DNA from: Desertihabitans aurantiacus
Lineage (GTDB): Bacteria; Actinomycetota; Actinomycetes; Propionibacteriales; Propionibacteriaceae
NCBI RefSeq assembly: GCF_003344635.1
Contig: NZ_QPKK01000003.1
Span: forward strand, 1 to 58,265
Direction: 5' to 3'
DNA: 58,265 nucleotides
Shown piece after piece: positions 17,454-26,293 of this stretch (positions are counted from its first letter, which is position 1; each line of letters starts with the position of its first letter). The notes below the pieces were generated by a model. The model was not told the DNA's origin and did not search any database. It saw only the letters and a list, made by a program, of their open reading frames with translations. The position numbers and the translations under genes were made by a program.

Positions 17454-20400
17454 GTGGGGCACGGTTCAGAGCACAACGGTCACGGTTCAACCGGCGGTAC
17501 GACCGCTTCCGGCGTCGGCGAACCGGCAGCGCCGCCCCCTGCCGTTGATGCCTCGTGTTTGTCGAGCTCAGGTCAGGGCTCGGGAGCGTCGGTGGCCATT
17601 GTGGCGTCCACGGCGACCTCTTCGGCAGCGATGCCGCTCGAGTCGCTCACTCCGAGCTACGACGAAGGGCACCACGGCACCTACCTGCGGCGACTTGAGG
17701 AGGCAGTCACGGACCCGCGGAACCTCAACATCGCGCTGACGGGTCGCTACGGCGCCGGTAAGTCCAGCGTGCTTGACCAGTTTCAGGCCAACCACCGCAA
17801 GACCATCCAACGCCTGGCCATCTCCACCCTCGCCCCCGGCGAGGAGGGCGAGAGCACCACGAACCGCATCCAGAAGGAGATCGTCAAGCAGCTGCTGTAC
17901 GGCGCATCCGAGAAGGTCGGCAAGAACTCTCGGTTCAGCAAGATCGCCGTCCTCGGCAGGCCCAAGGCCTTCCGGCAGTCCGCGGTCATCGTCATCTGCG
18001 TGGGCGGGCTGCTGTACCTGCTCGGCTGGCTCCCGGACCTCAAGTGGACCGTTGCCGGCCACCCGACCTGGGCACGGGCGGCCGCGTGGGTGGGTGCCTG
18101 GCTCCTCGCAAGCGTGGTTGTGAGCGCCTTTCGGATGCTGACCTACGGCCGGTTCACCGTCTCCGACGTCTCGGCCGGCGGCGCGGCGCTCACGCTTGCG
18201 GAGAAGCCGGACTCGTTCTTTGACAAGTACCTCGACGAGATCGTGCACTACTTCGGCCACGAGTCGAAGGACATCGTCCTCTTCGAGGATTTGGACCGGT
18301 TCGAGGACCCGCACATCTTCGAGGCGCTGCGTGAGCTGAACATCCTGCTCAACGAGGTCCCCGAGCGTCGGGCGAAGGAGCCGGCGCCCGCGGTGCGCTG
18401 GCTGCTCGCACGCCTGTCCGAGCAGACGCGCTACAAGCTCACCGCAAAGCTGCCGTACCGGTGGGCTAAGCGGCTGCTGGGCCTCGGCGTGCCCGTCCGA
18501 TTCGTGTACGCCGTCAGGGACAGCGTCTTCGAGAAGATCGACGCCACCCCCAGTGGTGCTGGTGACGCGGCGGCTGCGGACGGGGAGAGCGGTGAACCGC
18601 CCGGAGCAGACACTGGCGCCGCAGCGCCTGCCGCCCAGGTCGATGCGGCCGCTGCCGAGACGTTGCGCGCGAACCGCACGAAGTTCTTCGACATCGTCAT
18701 CCCGCTCGTCCCCTTCATCTCCCATCGCAACGCCCGCGACCTCCTCCTCAAGCTCCTCGCCGAGCGCGGCATCACCGGCATCGAACCGCGGTTGGTCAAC
18801 ACCGTCGCGCAGCACTGCACCGACATGCGGCTGATGCGCAACATGTGCAACGAGTACCTGGTGTTCGCCGAGCGCCTGCTCGAGCCGAAGGAGCCGAACA
18901 AGCCGGCACCTGGAATGGACGCCAGCCACCTGTTCGCCCTCGTGGCGTACAAGAACTTTCACCTCGAGGACTTCGAGAACATCACCCGCCGCGACAGCGA
19001 CCTCGACCGCCTCTACGAGCTCCACCAGCGCCTGGTACGCGAGACGATCGCCGCGAAGGACGCGCGGAAACGTGCCCTGCTGGCTGCCCCCGAGCTTGTT
19101 CAGGAACAGACCCGAGTCACCGAGCTGTTAAGCAAGCGGCTGACCCAACACGCAGAGCTGGCGAGGCGTGCGGCTCGATGGGACGCTTACCCGTACGAGT
19201 TCGTAGTGGGCTCGACCGTGTTCAATGCCGATGACGTGGCCCGGGGTGGGTTCTGGACCGCGCTCGCGCAGGCTCCGTCGCTCACCATCAGGCTCGTCGA
19301 CTCCAACGTCTTTGAGACCCTCGACAAGCAGGCCCTTGAGGTGCTCGTTCCAGAAGGTCTCAACGCTCACCGCTGGGGTGACTACGACGACACCGCCAGG
19401 CAGAACGAGCTCGATGACATCGAAGGCGACATCCAGTCTCTGCGGCGAGCCGACTTCGCACAGCTCGTCGAGATGAAGAAGTTCACCTTGGCGCCCGACC
19501 CTGCGACTCCCGGGACGGAGTCGGACCGGCGTGCGTTCGCCGACTTGCTGACGGCGACGCTGAAGTCGCAGCTCGCGTGCGACCTCGTCCGCCGCGGCTA
19601 CATCGACCGGAACTTCTCCCTGTACGCCGCCCAGTTCTACGGCCGCTTCACCGGCGTCGACGTCGCCAACTTCATGGTCCAGCACGTACAGACCAACACG
19701 ATGGCCGTCGACTACGACCTCAGCCGCGACGGCGCCGTCGCCAACCTCCTCAACGAGACCGTGGAAGGCGGCGACGGGCTCGAGCACACCTTGGCGGCCT
19801 ACAACATCGACATCGTCAACCACCTCCTCGCAAAGGACGACCCACGGGCCGGTGACGTAGTGGACAACCTCATCACCGGATGGACCGGCCACGAATCGCG
19901 AACATTCCTCGCCGCCTACCTCACCTCCGACAACGCAGAGCGCGAGAAGCTCGCAGCCGCCTTGGCCGAGCACGGGTGGCGCGAGGCGTTCACCTACCTC
20001 GTCGGCGACGACGATGTTCCGGCCAACGCGCGCGTGGCCCTCGTCAGCGCTGCCATGTGCGCGTTCGACCCGCACGCCACCTACGACCTCGAGGACAGCG
20101 TCCGCGAGTTCATCACCACGAACTACCGCGCCATGCGCGCCTTCACCGAGGAGCACCCGCTCGATGCGACCCTGCCACCGGCTGAGCGCACCCCGGCGCG
20201 GCTGGACATCCTGCTGGGCCGCGCCGCAGTCGTCATCCCGAAGCTCGATGACGTGCGCGACCCCCGCCTGCGCAAGCTCATCGTCGATGGCAACCGGTAT
20301 CAGCTGACCGCCGACAACCTGCGCACCGTGCTCGGCGTCAGCGGCGGAGTGTCCCTCGACGAGATCCAGCAGGACCAAACCGTATACGAGCGCTGCCTCG

Positions 20401-21506
20401 ACGACTTGTCGAGCTACGTGGCTGCAGTAGAGGGGGACGCCCACACCGACTACGCGATTCGGACCCCCGAGACCCTCGCGGCCGTCCTCAGCGACGGCGT
20501 CGAGATCTGGGACGACGAGCTGCTCGAAGACCCGCAGGACGGTGATGTTGCCGATCTGCTCGCTCTCGCGTCCCCGGCTGCGCGGCTCAGCAGGCTGCCC
20601 GCCGTACCAGAATCCACCTGGCCCATGCTCGCCGCGGCAGACCGGTTCCGCGCATCCCTGGCCAACCTCGAGGCGTACCGCGGCCGAGTGGGCTCGATCG
20701 ACACGCACTTGGCCGCCCTCCTCGAGCACGCGGGCACCGTCCACGTCGACGGGCCCGACGACACCAACGACCAGGACGGCAACGCGTACAGCCGCCAGAC
20801 CGCAACCATCGCAGTCCTCAACGCGACCACACTCCCGACGCGTGTGCGGGTGGACTTGGCCGCCAGTCTCGCCGCGACCGTCCCGCTCCCGGTTGAAAGC
20901 ATTGCGGCTGCCAGCGACGACCTGTTCTCGCTGCTGCTCGACCGCGGGCTGGTCGAGGATGATGAGACGACATTCGGGCACTTCCGCGACGGTGGCTGGG
21001 CTGCCATCGGACCCGCCGTCATGGTCTCGGACGACATCGCCACGTTCCTCAAGCCAAACCTCGTGAAGGGGATGGTTGCCGAGCTCCTCGCAGTTCCCGG
21101 CACCAGCGCCAAGGTCGGTCACGTCATCGTCGCCGATGTCGACGGGTACGTGTCAGACGACGATTGGGAAGAGCTTGAGGCCGTCGCCCGCTATGCAGAC
21201 GCCCGCCATGTCCCGCTGACCCCGGAAACGGTCGCACGCATCGCACGCATCGGACACGACCAAGGACAAGTCGACACCAAGCTCATGTTGCGCCTGCTGT
21301 GCGCGGCATCACCGCCGGCATCAGCCGACGGCATCGTCGAGGTGTTCTCCCAGCTCGGGAAGCCGTACTCCGACATCTCGCGGGCCGGCGCCAAGCTCAC
21401 GGTCGACGAGGATGAAGTCCACGACAAGCTGTTCAAGGTGCTCAAGACAGCGGGACGCATCTCGCGCGGCTACCCGCGGCGTCACTACAGCGCCACCGTC
21501 CTCTAA
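17454..21506 (+). CDS. YobI-like membrane-associated P-loop ATPase
   Basis: A 1350-residue protein. After a low-complexity Gly/Ala/Thr leader, the NTPase domain begins near 60 (SLTPSYDEGHHGTYLRRLEEA). It has Walker A GRYGAGKSSVL at about 97 and Walker B DIVLFEDLDRF at about 272. Two membrane helices lie between them (about 176-193 and 209-228), a layout shared with YobI and KAP-type ATPases. The long helical remainder resembles no family I know. GTG 17454 is chosen because AGAGGAG lies about 6 bases upstream; a later ATG at 17631 lacks a site. It sits in a restriction island, so a role in phage defence is plausible but inferred. No obvious partner gene is coupled to it. Confidence 0.75.
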   Translation: MGHGSEHNGHGSTGGTTASGVGEPAAPPPAVDASCLSSSGQGSGASVAIVASTATSSAAMPLESLTPSYDEGHHGTYLRRLEEAVTDPRNLNIALTGRYGAGKSSVLDQFQANHRKTIQRLAISTLAPGEEGESTTNRIQKEIVKQLLYGASEKVGKNSRFSKIAVLGRPKAFRQSAVIVICVGGLLYLLGWLPDLKWTVAGHPTWARAAAWVGAWLLASVVVSAFRMLTYGRFTVSDVSAGGAALTLAEKPDSFFDKYLDEIVHYFGHESKDIVLFEDLDRFEDPHIFEALRELNILLNEVPERRAKEPAPAVRWLLARLSEQTRYKLTAKLPYRWAKRLLGLGVPVRFVYAVRDSVFEKIDATPSGAGDAAAADGESGEPPGADTGAAAPAAQVDAAAAETLRANRTKFFDIVIPLVPFISHRNARDLLLKLLAERGITGIEPRLVNTVAQHCTDMRLMRNMCNEYLVFAERLLEPKEPNKPAPGMDASHLFALVAYKNFHLEDFENITRRDSDLDRLYELHQRLVRETIAAKDARKRALLAAPELVQEQTRVTELLSKRLTQHAELARRAARWDAYPYEFVVGSTVFNADDVARGGFWTALAQAPSLTIRLVDSNVFETLDKQALEVLVPEGLNAHRWGDYDDTARQNELDDIEGDIQSLRRADFAQLVEMKKFTLAPDPATPGTESDRRAFADLLTATLKSQLACDLVRRGYIDRNFSLYAAQFYGRFTGVDVANFMVQHVQTNTMAVDYDLSRDGAVANLLNETVEGGDGLEHTLAAYNIDIVNHLLAKDDPRAGDVVDNLITGWTGHESRTFLAAYLTSDNAEREKLAAALAEHGWREAFTYLVGDDDVPANARVALVSAAMCAFDPHATYDLEDSVREFITTNYRAMRAFTEEHPLDATLPPAERTPARLDILLGRAAVVIPKLDDVRDPRLRKLIVDGNRYQLTADNLRTVLGVSGGVSLDEIQQDQTVYERCLDDLSSYVAAVEGDAHTDYAIRTPETLAAVLSDGVEIWDDELLEDPQDGDVADLLALASPAARLSRLPAVPESTWPMLAAADRFRASLANLEAYRGRVGSIDTHLAALLEHAGTVHVDGPDDTNDQDGNAYSRQTATIAVLNATTLPTRVRVDLAASLAATVPLPVESIAAASDDLFSLLLDRGLVEDDETTFGHFRDGGWAAIGPAVMVSDDIATFLKPNLVKGMVAELLAVPGTSAKVGHVIVADVDGYVSDDDWEELEAVARYADARHVPLTPETVARIARIGHDQGQVDTKLMLRLLCAASPPASADGIVEVFSQLGKPYSDISRAGAKLTVDEDEVHDKLFKVLKTAGRISRGYPRRHYSATVL

Positions 21507-22274
21507 CACCGGTCGCTCGCGCTGTCGGCAGTGCCGAGCACGATCACCAGGGTGCAGAGCACTGGGCCAGCCGTGAGGGATGCGGTGCGCGAACGTGAGC
21601 CGCACGTGCCGGCCGGACGCCCTCGAGGACGGCAGGTGGGTGTTCGCGCCGTAGGGGCCATGTTGCCGGTTGAATCCGGCCGCCGGGTCGTGTGGCACGC
21701 ATGCGGGACGCGCTGGCTGCCACTCTTACGCAGCACGCGCGTCGGCACGGCCTGTAGTTGGCCGGGTACCGGGAGTGGTTCCGGCTGAACCGACAGTCCT
21801 CGCTCCTCGCTCCCGGGTTGGCTGAGACCCGCCGGTTGGAGGGCCGGCGTCGGTGGGTCGAGAACGCCGGGGTGCGTGACGGTCTGGCGGTCGGGCAGGC
21901 GATGGCGCGACGAGCGTTCTGTACGAACTAGCTGCAGGCGGCGCAGCCGGTCGGGGCACGCAGGTCGCAGGGACGGGCCGCGGCGTCGCGGGAGGGTGCG
22001 GCGCGCCAGCGTTGCGCGCGACCCCGCGTGAAGCAGTCCGTGGCCGCGCGCGAGCGCGGTGGGATGAACGCGCCCGCACTCGGGTTTGCAGGGTTCGAGG
22101 ACTACATTGCCGCCCGCCGGGCCGAGGGTGCTACGGCTCATCGGGTGCGGCCCGAGCCCGGATGCGGCGGCCGAACGGCTCCTCGCGGCCGCGCCAGTGC
22201 GAGCGGCGATTCGGGAACTACCCGCGCCCCGTAACAGTCTGACGCACCGAGCCTAGGCCTGGCAGGGTTTCGGC
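21507..22274 (+). other. Decayed coding sequence, no intact gene
   Basis: A 768-base gap. Several plus-strand segments look like old coding sequence broken by stops and frame changes: one around 21765-21930 reads REWFRLNRQSSLLAPG and RRWVENAGVRDGL. Another at 22063-22140 reads LGFAGFEDYIAARRAEGAT, resembling the N-terminus of small actinobacterial HTH proteins. A third frame near 22160-22255 ends LLAAAPVRAAIRELPAP. These cannot be joined without indels. I call it a graveyard of one or two small genes. Confidence 0.4.
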
Positions 22275-22832
22275 ATGACGCCTGAGTCGAGCGGGACACC
22301 ACGGTGGGATGCGGCACGCAGCCTAGATGACCTCGCGCGGGCCACCATCGCGTTCCTGCGCGGCGAGCTCGACTCCACGCCCACGCACGGCGGCCCGCCG
22401 AACCCAGAGACCGCGCCGCTCATCGGGGCGCTGGTCTCCTTGAACGAGGCAGGGTTTGTCACCATGGACTCGCAGCCGGGCATCGTCGACGGCGCCGGCG
22501 CACAGCGTGCATACGTCGAGGGTCTCTGCTTCGAGGACACCGTTGACCGACTCGTTCACGGCCTGCTGCGGACCGACCTGGTCGCGTTGATGTTCGCGCC
22601 CGGCACGAGCGCTTGGGGCAGCATTGCCGTCACGGTCAACGACGGTGAACCGTTCACCTTCCTAGGCCGACATGACGGGTCCGACCTGGAGTATTTCGAC
22701 AACGGCAGCCCGGAGCTCGCCGCCGTACTGGACCAGTTGTGGCTGGTACAGGTGTTCGACCCGGTTTGGGGTCGCGCCGAGGAGTTGTGGACGCACCTCA
22801 CGGCTGCGCTGGCCGGCCGAACCACTTCGTGA
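22275..22832 (+). CDS. DUF6919-like protein
   Basis: A 185-residue soluble protein of unknown function. The first 90 residues match the DUF6919 pattern as I know it: WDAARSLDDLARATIAFLRGEL, then NPETAPLIGALVSLNEAGFVTMDSQPG, and QRAYVEGLCFEDTVD. The C-terminal half (FTFLGRHDGSDLEYF, QLWLVQVFDPVWGR) seems complete. Such proteins are scattered through actinobacterial accessory regions and prophage-like islands. It stands alone on the plus strand, converging with a broken gene 12 bases further on. No catalytic residues can be named. Confidence 0.65.
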   Translation: MTPESSGTPRWDAARSLDDLARATIAFLRGELDSTPTHGGPPNPETAPLIGALVSLNEAGFVTMDSQPGIVDGAGAQRAYVEGLCFEDTVDRLVHGLLRTDLVALMFAPGTSAWGSIAVTVNDGEPFTFLGRHDGSDLEYFDNGSPELAAVLDQLWLVQVFDPVWGRAEELWTHLTAALAGRTTS

Positions 22833-22844
22833 CCGAGCTCGCGG

Positions 22845-23266
22845 CTACGGCACGTAGACGCGTATCTCGTGCATGGTGTCGCCCAAATCGCCGCGATGGC
22901 ACCGGCCCAACGCCCAGCGGATGCCCTGACGCCGCATGGCCGTGATGCGATGTCCGCCCGAGGTGATCTGAGGAGGAGTCGCGTAGACCGGCTCGGCGTA
23001 CAGCGACGAGAGGCCCTCGAGGTCGGTCGAGCTCAGCCCAGCGGCACGTCCGGCCCGGGTGGCCGCGGCGCGGTTGCCCGTCGGATACGACACCGGGTCG
23101 TTGCGGACCAGGTCGTTGACCTGCGCCCAGTTCACGCCCAGCGCCATTCCAAGCTCTCCGACTTCCAGATCCGCGGGTAGTCGGGCACGGCCTCCAGGTC
23201 GATGTCGAACCACAACCACGGGCCCCCCGCACCCCAGGAGTCCCCATCGCCTCCGTCGGCTTTGTG
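22845..23266 (-). pseudogene. Frameshifted hypothetical gene
   Basis: Two minus-strand frames join into one sensible protein. The first part reads GPWLWFDIDLEAVPDYPRIW then KSES; near 23147 it must shift to continue LGMALGVNWAQVNDLVRNDP and on to a C-terminus HEIRVYVP. One missing G in the TTGGA run would restore the frame. The protein would be about 135 residues, soluble, family unknown. The alternative is a genuine short gene starting at the internal ATG (about 100 residues); the good match of the upstream frame in composition argues against this. Confidence 0.5.
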
Positions 23267-23502
23267 ATCGGCGGCGTCGCGACATGGGCACACGTTCGCA
23301 GAACCGGCCGTTGGTGCTGGCCGTCTTTCCACAGTCGGAGCCCGGCAGCGGCTGCCGGTCGACGCGCCTTGAACGTCTGCGCGCCCTGGGATGGTCGTAC
23401 AACCGGCTGGTCGCCGAGACAGGTTCAGCAGTCGAGCGCGTCCCTCAGGTCCAGCGCGCGGGAGTGGCTGGACATCGTTGCAGACTTAAGGGTGTGGTGG
23501 GG

Positions 23503-24618
23503 ATGGGCGAGCACGACGAGCTCGAAAACCGGTACCTGTCGGAGTTCGAGGCGCTGCTGAGCAGGAGTGGTGTCGTCATCGGCTATCGGCACGACCGAGC
23601 CGGTATCGACACCGGTCTGCACCTGTTCGCGCGGGGCGAGAAGCCCACCAGGGCGGGCGAGGGGCGCCCCTACTGGCGCGCGCTGGCCAGCCGGGTGTGG
23701 TTCCAGCTCAAGGGCGTCCATGCGACGACCACGTCGGCGGCCGAGTTCGCGAACACCGACCACGTCGCCGTGACGGTGAAAGTCGAGCACCTGAAGTTCT
23801 GGTTCGCGGCCCCCGAACCGGTTTACCTGGTTCTGTACTTCGAATCGGTAGACCGGTTCATCGGCATCGACGTCCGCGAACTGGTCGAGCGGCAGTGGGG
23901 GCACGACTTCTACGGCACCCTGCGGGACCGGCACGGCGATGTGGTCGTGCACGTTCCGACTGACGCGGTCATGGACACCGTCAGCATCGCCGCGATGGTG
24001 GACCACCGCAGCATGCGCATCGACGGCCCCGCGTTCCGAGGGCGCCCCCTCGGGCACCGCATGGACCCGCTGCGCTCGGAGCTCGCACCTCCGGCGGCCG
24101 ACGTGTGGGTCGAGATGGTCACCCGGGTTCTCCAGGCCCATGATCTCCGCGAAGCCAGCCGCACCCAAGTCGGCGACCTCACCGTCCTGCACGGCACCAT
24201 CGCGCAGACGCTGCTGTGGCAGTCGCCCGCGTTCGCGGAGTACGGCTACAGCAACAGCCCCGACGAAGTTCGCGATGAGCCCGCGCTCGAGCAGATCTTC
24301 GGCAACGTCGGCATTATCCTCGACTCCACCCAGGACCGGACCACCTTCACCGACGAGGAAACGAAGGCTCTGTCCGAGTTCATCGAGGCAGCTTCCACCA
24401 ACGACCTAGACGTCGGGGTCTTCTTCCGCGGCCGAGACCTTAGCGGGACCGGCGGGCTGTGGCGCAGCATCGTTCGCGAGTCGGCGCCGGGCGACCGGCA
24501 GGGCGGGTGGCATGAGCTCGGACTCGAAGCGTTGACCTACCTCGTGCTTACCGCAACCCTCGTCTACCTGGAGTTCGCGCCCCACCTGGATTGGCGCCAC
24601 GCGAACTTCCTCGGCTGA
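23503..24618 (+). CDS. DUF4365 nuclease-like protein
   Basis: A 371-residue protein. Residues 20-130 have the DUF4365 pattern, a PD-(D/E)xK-like fold: RAGIDTGLHLFARG supplies the acidic residue, and WFQLKGVH the E/Q-x-K element, followed by EHLKFWFAAPEPVYLVLYFE. The rest (130-371) is mixed, with a helical centre and a C-terminal hydrophobic segment (ALTYLVLTATLVYLEF); its family is unknown. Proteins with DUF4365 are common in defence islands and may cut or sense DNA. ATG 23503 follows a GGTGGGG purine run; GTG 23494 is an alternative. The gene is monocistronic as far as seen. Confidence 0.65.
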   Translation: MGEHDELENRYLSEFEALLSRSGVVIGYRHDRAGIDTGLHLFARGEKPTRAGEGRPYWRALASRVWFQLKGVHATTTSAAEFANTDHVAVTVKVEHLKFWFAAPEPVYLVLYFESVDRFIGIDVRELVERQWGHDFYGTLRDRHGDVVVHVPTDAVMDTVSIAAMVDHRSMRIDGPAFRGRPLGHRMDPLRSELAPPAADVWVEMVTRVLQAHDLREASRTQVGDLTVLHGTIAQTLLWQSPAFAEYGYSNSPDEVRDEPALEQIFGNVGIILDSTQDRTTFTDEETKALSEFIEAASTNDLDVGVFFRGRDLSGTGGLWRSIVRESAPGDRQGGWHELGLEALTYLVLTATLVYLEFAPHLDWRHANFLG

Positions 24619-24642
24619 GCGAGAGCCAGCCCGACAAAATCG

Positions 24643-24849
24643 TTAGAACGCCCGATACCGCATCCAGGTCTCTCTCGGCGAGTGGGCATCGCGACCGCAG
24701 AACCGCCGGATCATCGCATGCGGCCCCTCCGTTCCGGTGCTGCTGTAGGCGCACAGCTCGGCGGGGCTGCCGGGACAGCTCTTCCAGCGAGGGCGCCACC
24801 GCAGCACCACCTCAGACCGGTTCTCCAGCGCCCCGGCATGCTCGCCCAC
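24643..24849 (-). CDS. Small hypothetical protein
   Basis: A 68-residue reading frame starting with GTG five bases after the stop of the HEPN-like gene, on the same strand. It contains CGRDAHSPRETWMRYRAF at the end and no recognisable domain. There is no separate ribosome site, so it would depend on coupling. It could equally be a remnant or chance frame. Confidence 0.2.
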   Translation of the reverse strand: MGEHAGALENRSEVVLRWRPRWKSCPGSPAELCAYSSTGTEGPHAMIRRFCGRDAHSPRETWMRYRAF

Positions 24850-24854
24850 CTTGT

Positions 24855-25523
24855 TCAGTACCAGTCCTCGAACTCTGCCCGCATATCAGCTGCGATTTCT
24901 GCTTCGATAGCCCGCTGTTCCTCGAGCATGTCGCTTTGAAAGGCTTCGTATGCATCCATCATGTCCAGGGAGGCTGAAGACATGGTGTATGCGTATTTCA
25001 GTGCTTTTGCCAATGCTGGGAAGTCGATCTGGTCTTGTTCGTTCGCCAACCCGCTGCCGTAGCGGAATGATTCACCTGTTGGGTCCGTTGCCGAGATGCG
25101 ATCGAACAGCTTGCGCACATCCTTCGGTGTGGTTGAGAGGTTTAGTGCCGTGAGATGCCCGTCCAGCTCGTCGAGCAGCGCCATGAGCCGGTGTCCGTGC
25201 TTTTTCTGCAGGCGCTCTGCCACAGCCTTGGTGGCTAGGGATGGGTCGCTCTCCCCATTATTGCGCCGCAGGCGGGTGGCGACGCGGATGGCGGACTTGA
25301 GGTCCAGCTCGATGGCGTGGCGATACAGGTAGAGGAACGGCAGCAGCATGGCGTCGTCGGGAGCCTGTGCCCGAAAGGTTGTGGCCAGGCGTTCCGCTGC
25401 GTCTGCAAAGGAGTAGCCGAGACTGTCCGTCCGGTCGGGAAAGCGAACGATGAGACCTGCACGGTCGCCTGCAGGGAATTCCGTAAAGATGTCACGTCGA
25501 GGTTGAGGTTGTTGGCGGGTCAT
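24855..25523 (-). CDS. Hypothetical helical protein, possibly HEPN-like
   Basis: A 222-residue soluble, mostly helical protein. The segment FLYLYRHAIELDLKSAIR resembles the core helix of HEPN-like families seen next to defence genes. It is followed by a basic loop, KKHGHRLMALLDEL, and a C-terminal charged helix (SDMLEEQRAIEAEIAADMRAEFEDWY). The catalytic R-x(4-6)-H of HEPN RNases is not clearly present, so any RNase role is uncertain. Start MTRQQPQPRRD was chosen over an upstream ATG 54 bases away because the extra residues look non-coding. Its GC content is lower than that of neighbours, as expected for transferred DNA. Confidence 0.5.
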   Translation of the reverse strand: MTRQQPQPRRDIFTEFPAGDRAGLIVRFPDRTDSLGYSFADAAERLATTFRAQAPDDAMLLPFLYLYRHAIELDLKSAIRVATRLRRNNGESDPSLATKAVAERLQKKHGHRLMALLDELDGHLTALNLSTTPKDVRKLFDRISATDPTGESFRYGSGLANEQDQIDFPALAKALKYAYTMSSASLDMMDAYEAFQSDMLEEQRAIEAEIAADMRAEFEDWY

Positions 25524-25556
25524 GGTTGCAAGTCTCCGATGATTGGGCGGTGGATC

Positions 25557-25596
25557 ATCAGCCGGGGCGGCGGGCAAGTATCAGCCGGGGCGGCGG
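25557..25596. repeat. 17-base direct repeat at the end of the DUF2075 N-terminal remnant
   Basis: ATCAGCCGGGGCGGCGG occurs at 25557-25573 and again at 25580-25596, separated by GCAAGT. It lies where the N-terminal DUF2075 remnant loses its coding pattern, so it may mark a rearrangement point or slipped duplication. Confidence 0.6.
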
Positions 25597-26108
25597 TGGC
25601 GCGTCTGGGAGCTGCAGTACTGCCCACAGTTCGTCGTGCTCGTGGTCAAACACAGCCGGCCCGTGAAGGTACCGGCAGTACGCACGCACCTGCTCGACCG
25701 GGTGCAGACGCTCGGCGGCGTCACGAAGACGCAGATCTCCTCGCTGTCGACCAGCATGCTGGCCTCGCTCGCTGCTTGAGCTAGGACCGCGAAATACACC
25801 GGGTGACCGGTCTTCGGCGAGGTACCGCAGAGGAGCGCGTCGACGCGCTTGCTGGTGAGCGGCAGCTGGTACTCGAGCAGCATCTCCACACCGGACAGCC
25901 CGGCGTCGTTGAGGTCGTTGGCCAGCACGGCGAGGCTCTCGCGCCAGGACCGCTGCTCCGCCGGGCTCGGGCGGTGGCCGACCTGCCGCCGGAACTGCTC
26001 GCTCAGCACGTCCACCAGCGTGTCAGCGCGGACGCGCTCGAGGAGGTGCGCCGCGGACCCGCGGAACAATGGCACGACAAACCCCAGGAAGTACGGAACT
26101 TCCCGCAC
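25560..26108 (-). pseudogene. DUF2075 N-terminal remnant
   Basis: The minus strand encodes the N-terminal domain typical of actinobacterial DUF2075 proteins: VPLFRGSAAHLLERVRADTL, SPAEQRSWRESL, VEMLLEYQLPLTSKRVDALL and TGHPVYF. Near 25720 the frame shifts: the next family pattern, LHPVEQVRAYCRYLHG, lies in another frame. After that, homology fades and the frame ends near 25560. The Walker-type ATPase core is missing. The likely start is the GTG of VPLFRG. The C-terminal part of such a gene is found 9 kb away at 16011-16480, in the same orientation and correct order. Confidence 0.75.
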
Positions 26109-26246
26109 GGGTGGGAGGCTCGTCGTGCTGACTTGCCTGTCGGGCCGGGCGGCTTCAGTGGCACTCTACCGAGGCCCGACGGAGCAACCACCGCCCTCCG
26201 AGGCATCCGGGCTGGGATGTCGGACGCGCCCTTCTAAACGCGCGGA

Positions 26247-26281
26247 GAGCGGCCGCACAGCATCCGGGCTGGCGGCCGCTC
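26247..26281. terminator. Hairpin after the hydrolase gene
   Basis: GAGCGGCCGC at 26247-26256 pairs with GCGGCCGCTC at 26272-26281 (10-bp stem, 15-base loop), starting 13 bases beyond the minus-strand hydrolase stop. The T-run after it is weak, as is usual in such GC-rich DNA. Confidence 0.55.
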
Positions 26282-26293
26282 CCACGGTGTCGT

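Noticed and set aside
26203-26272. GCATCCGGGCTGG direct repeats (26203 and 26260) as island border repeats
   Set aside because: Only 13 bases and 57 bases apart; too close to be attL/attR and probably a local duplication.
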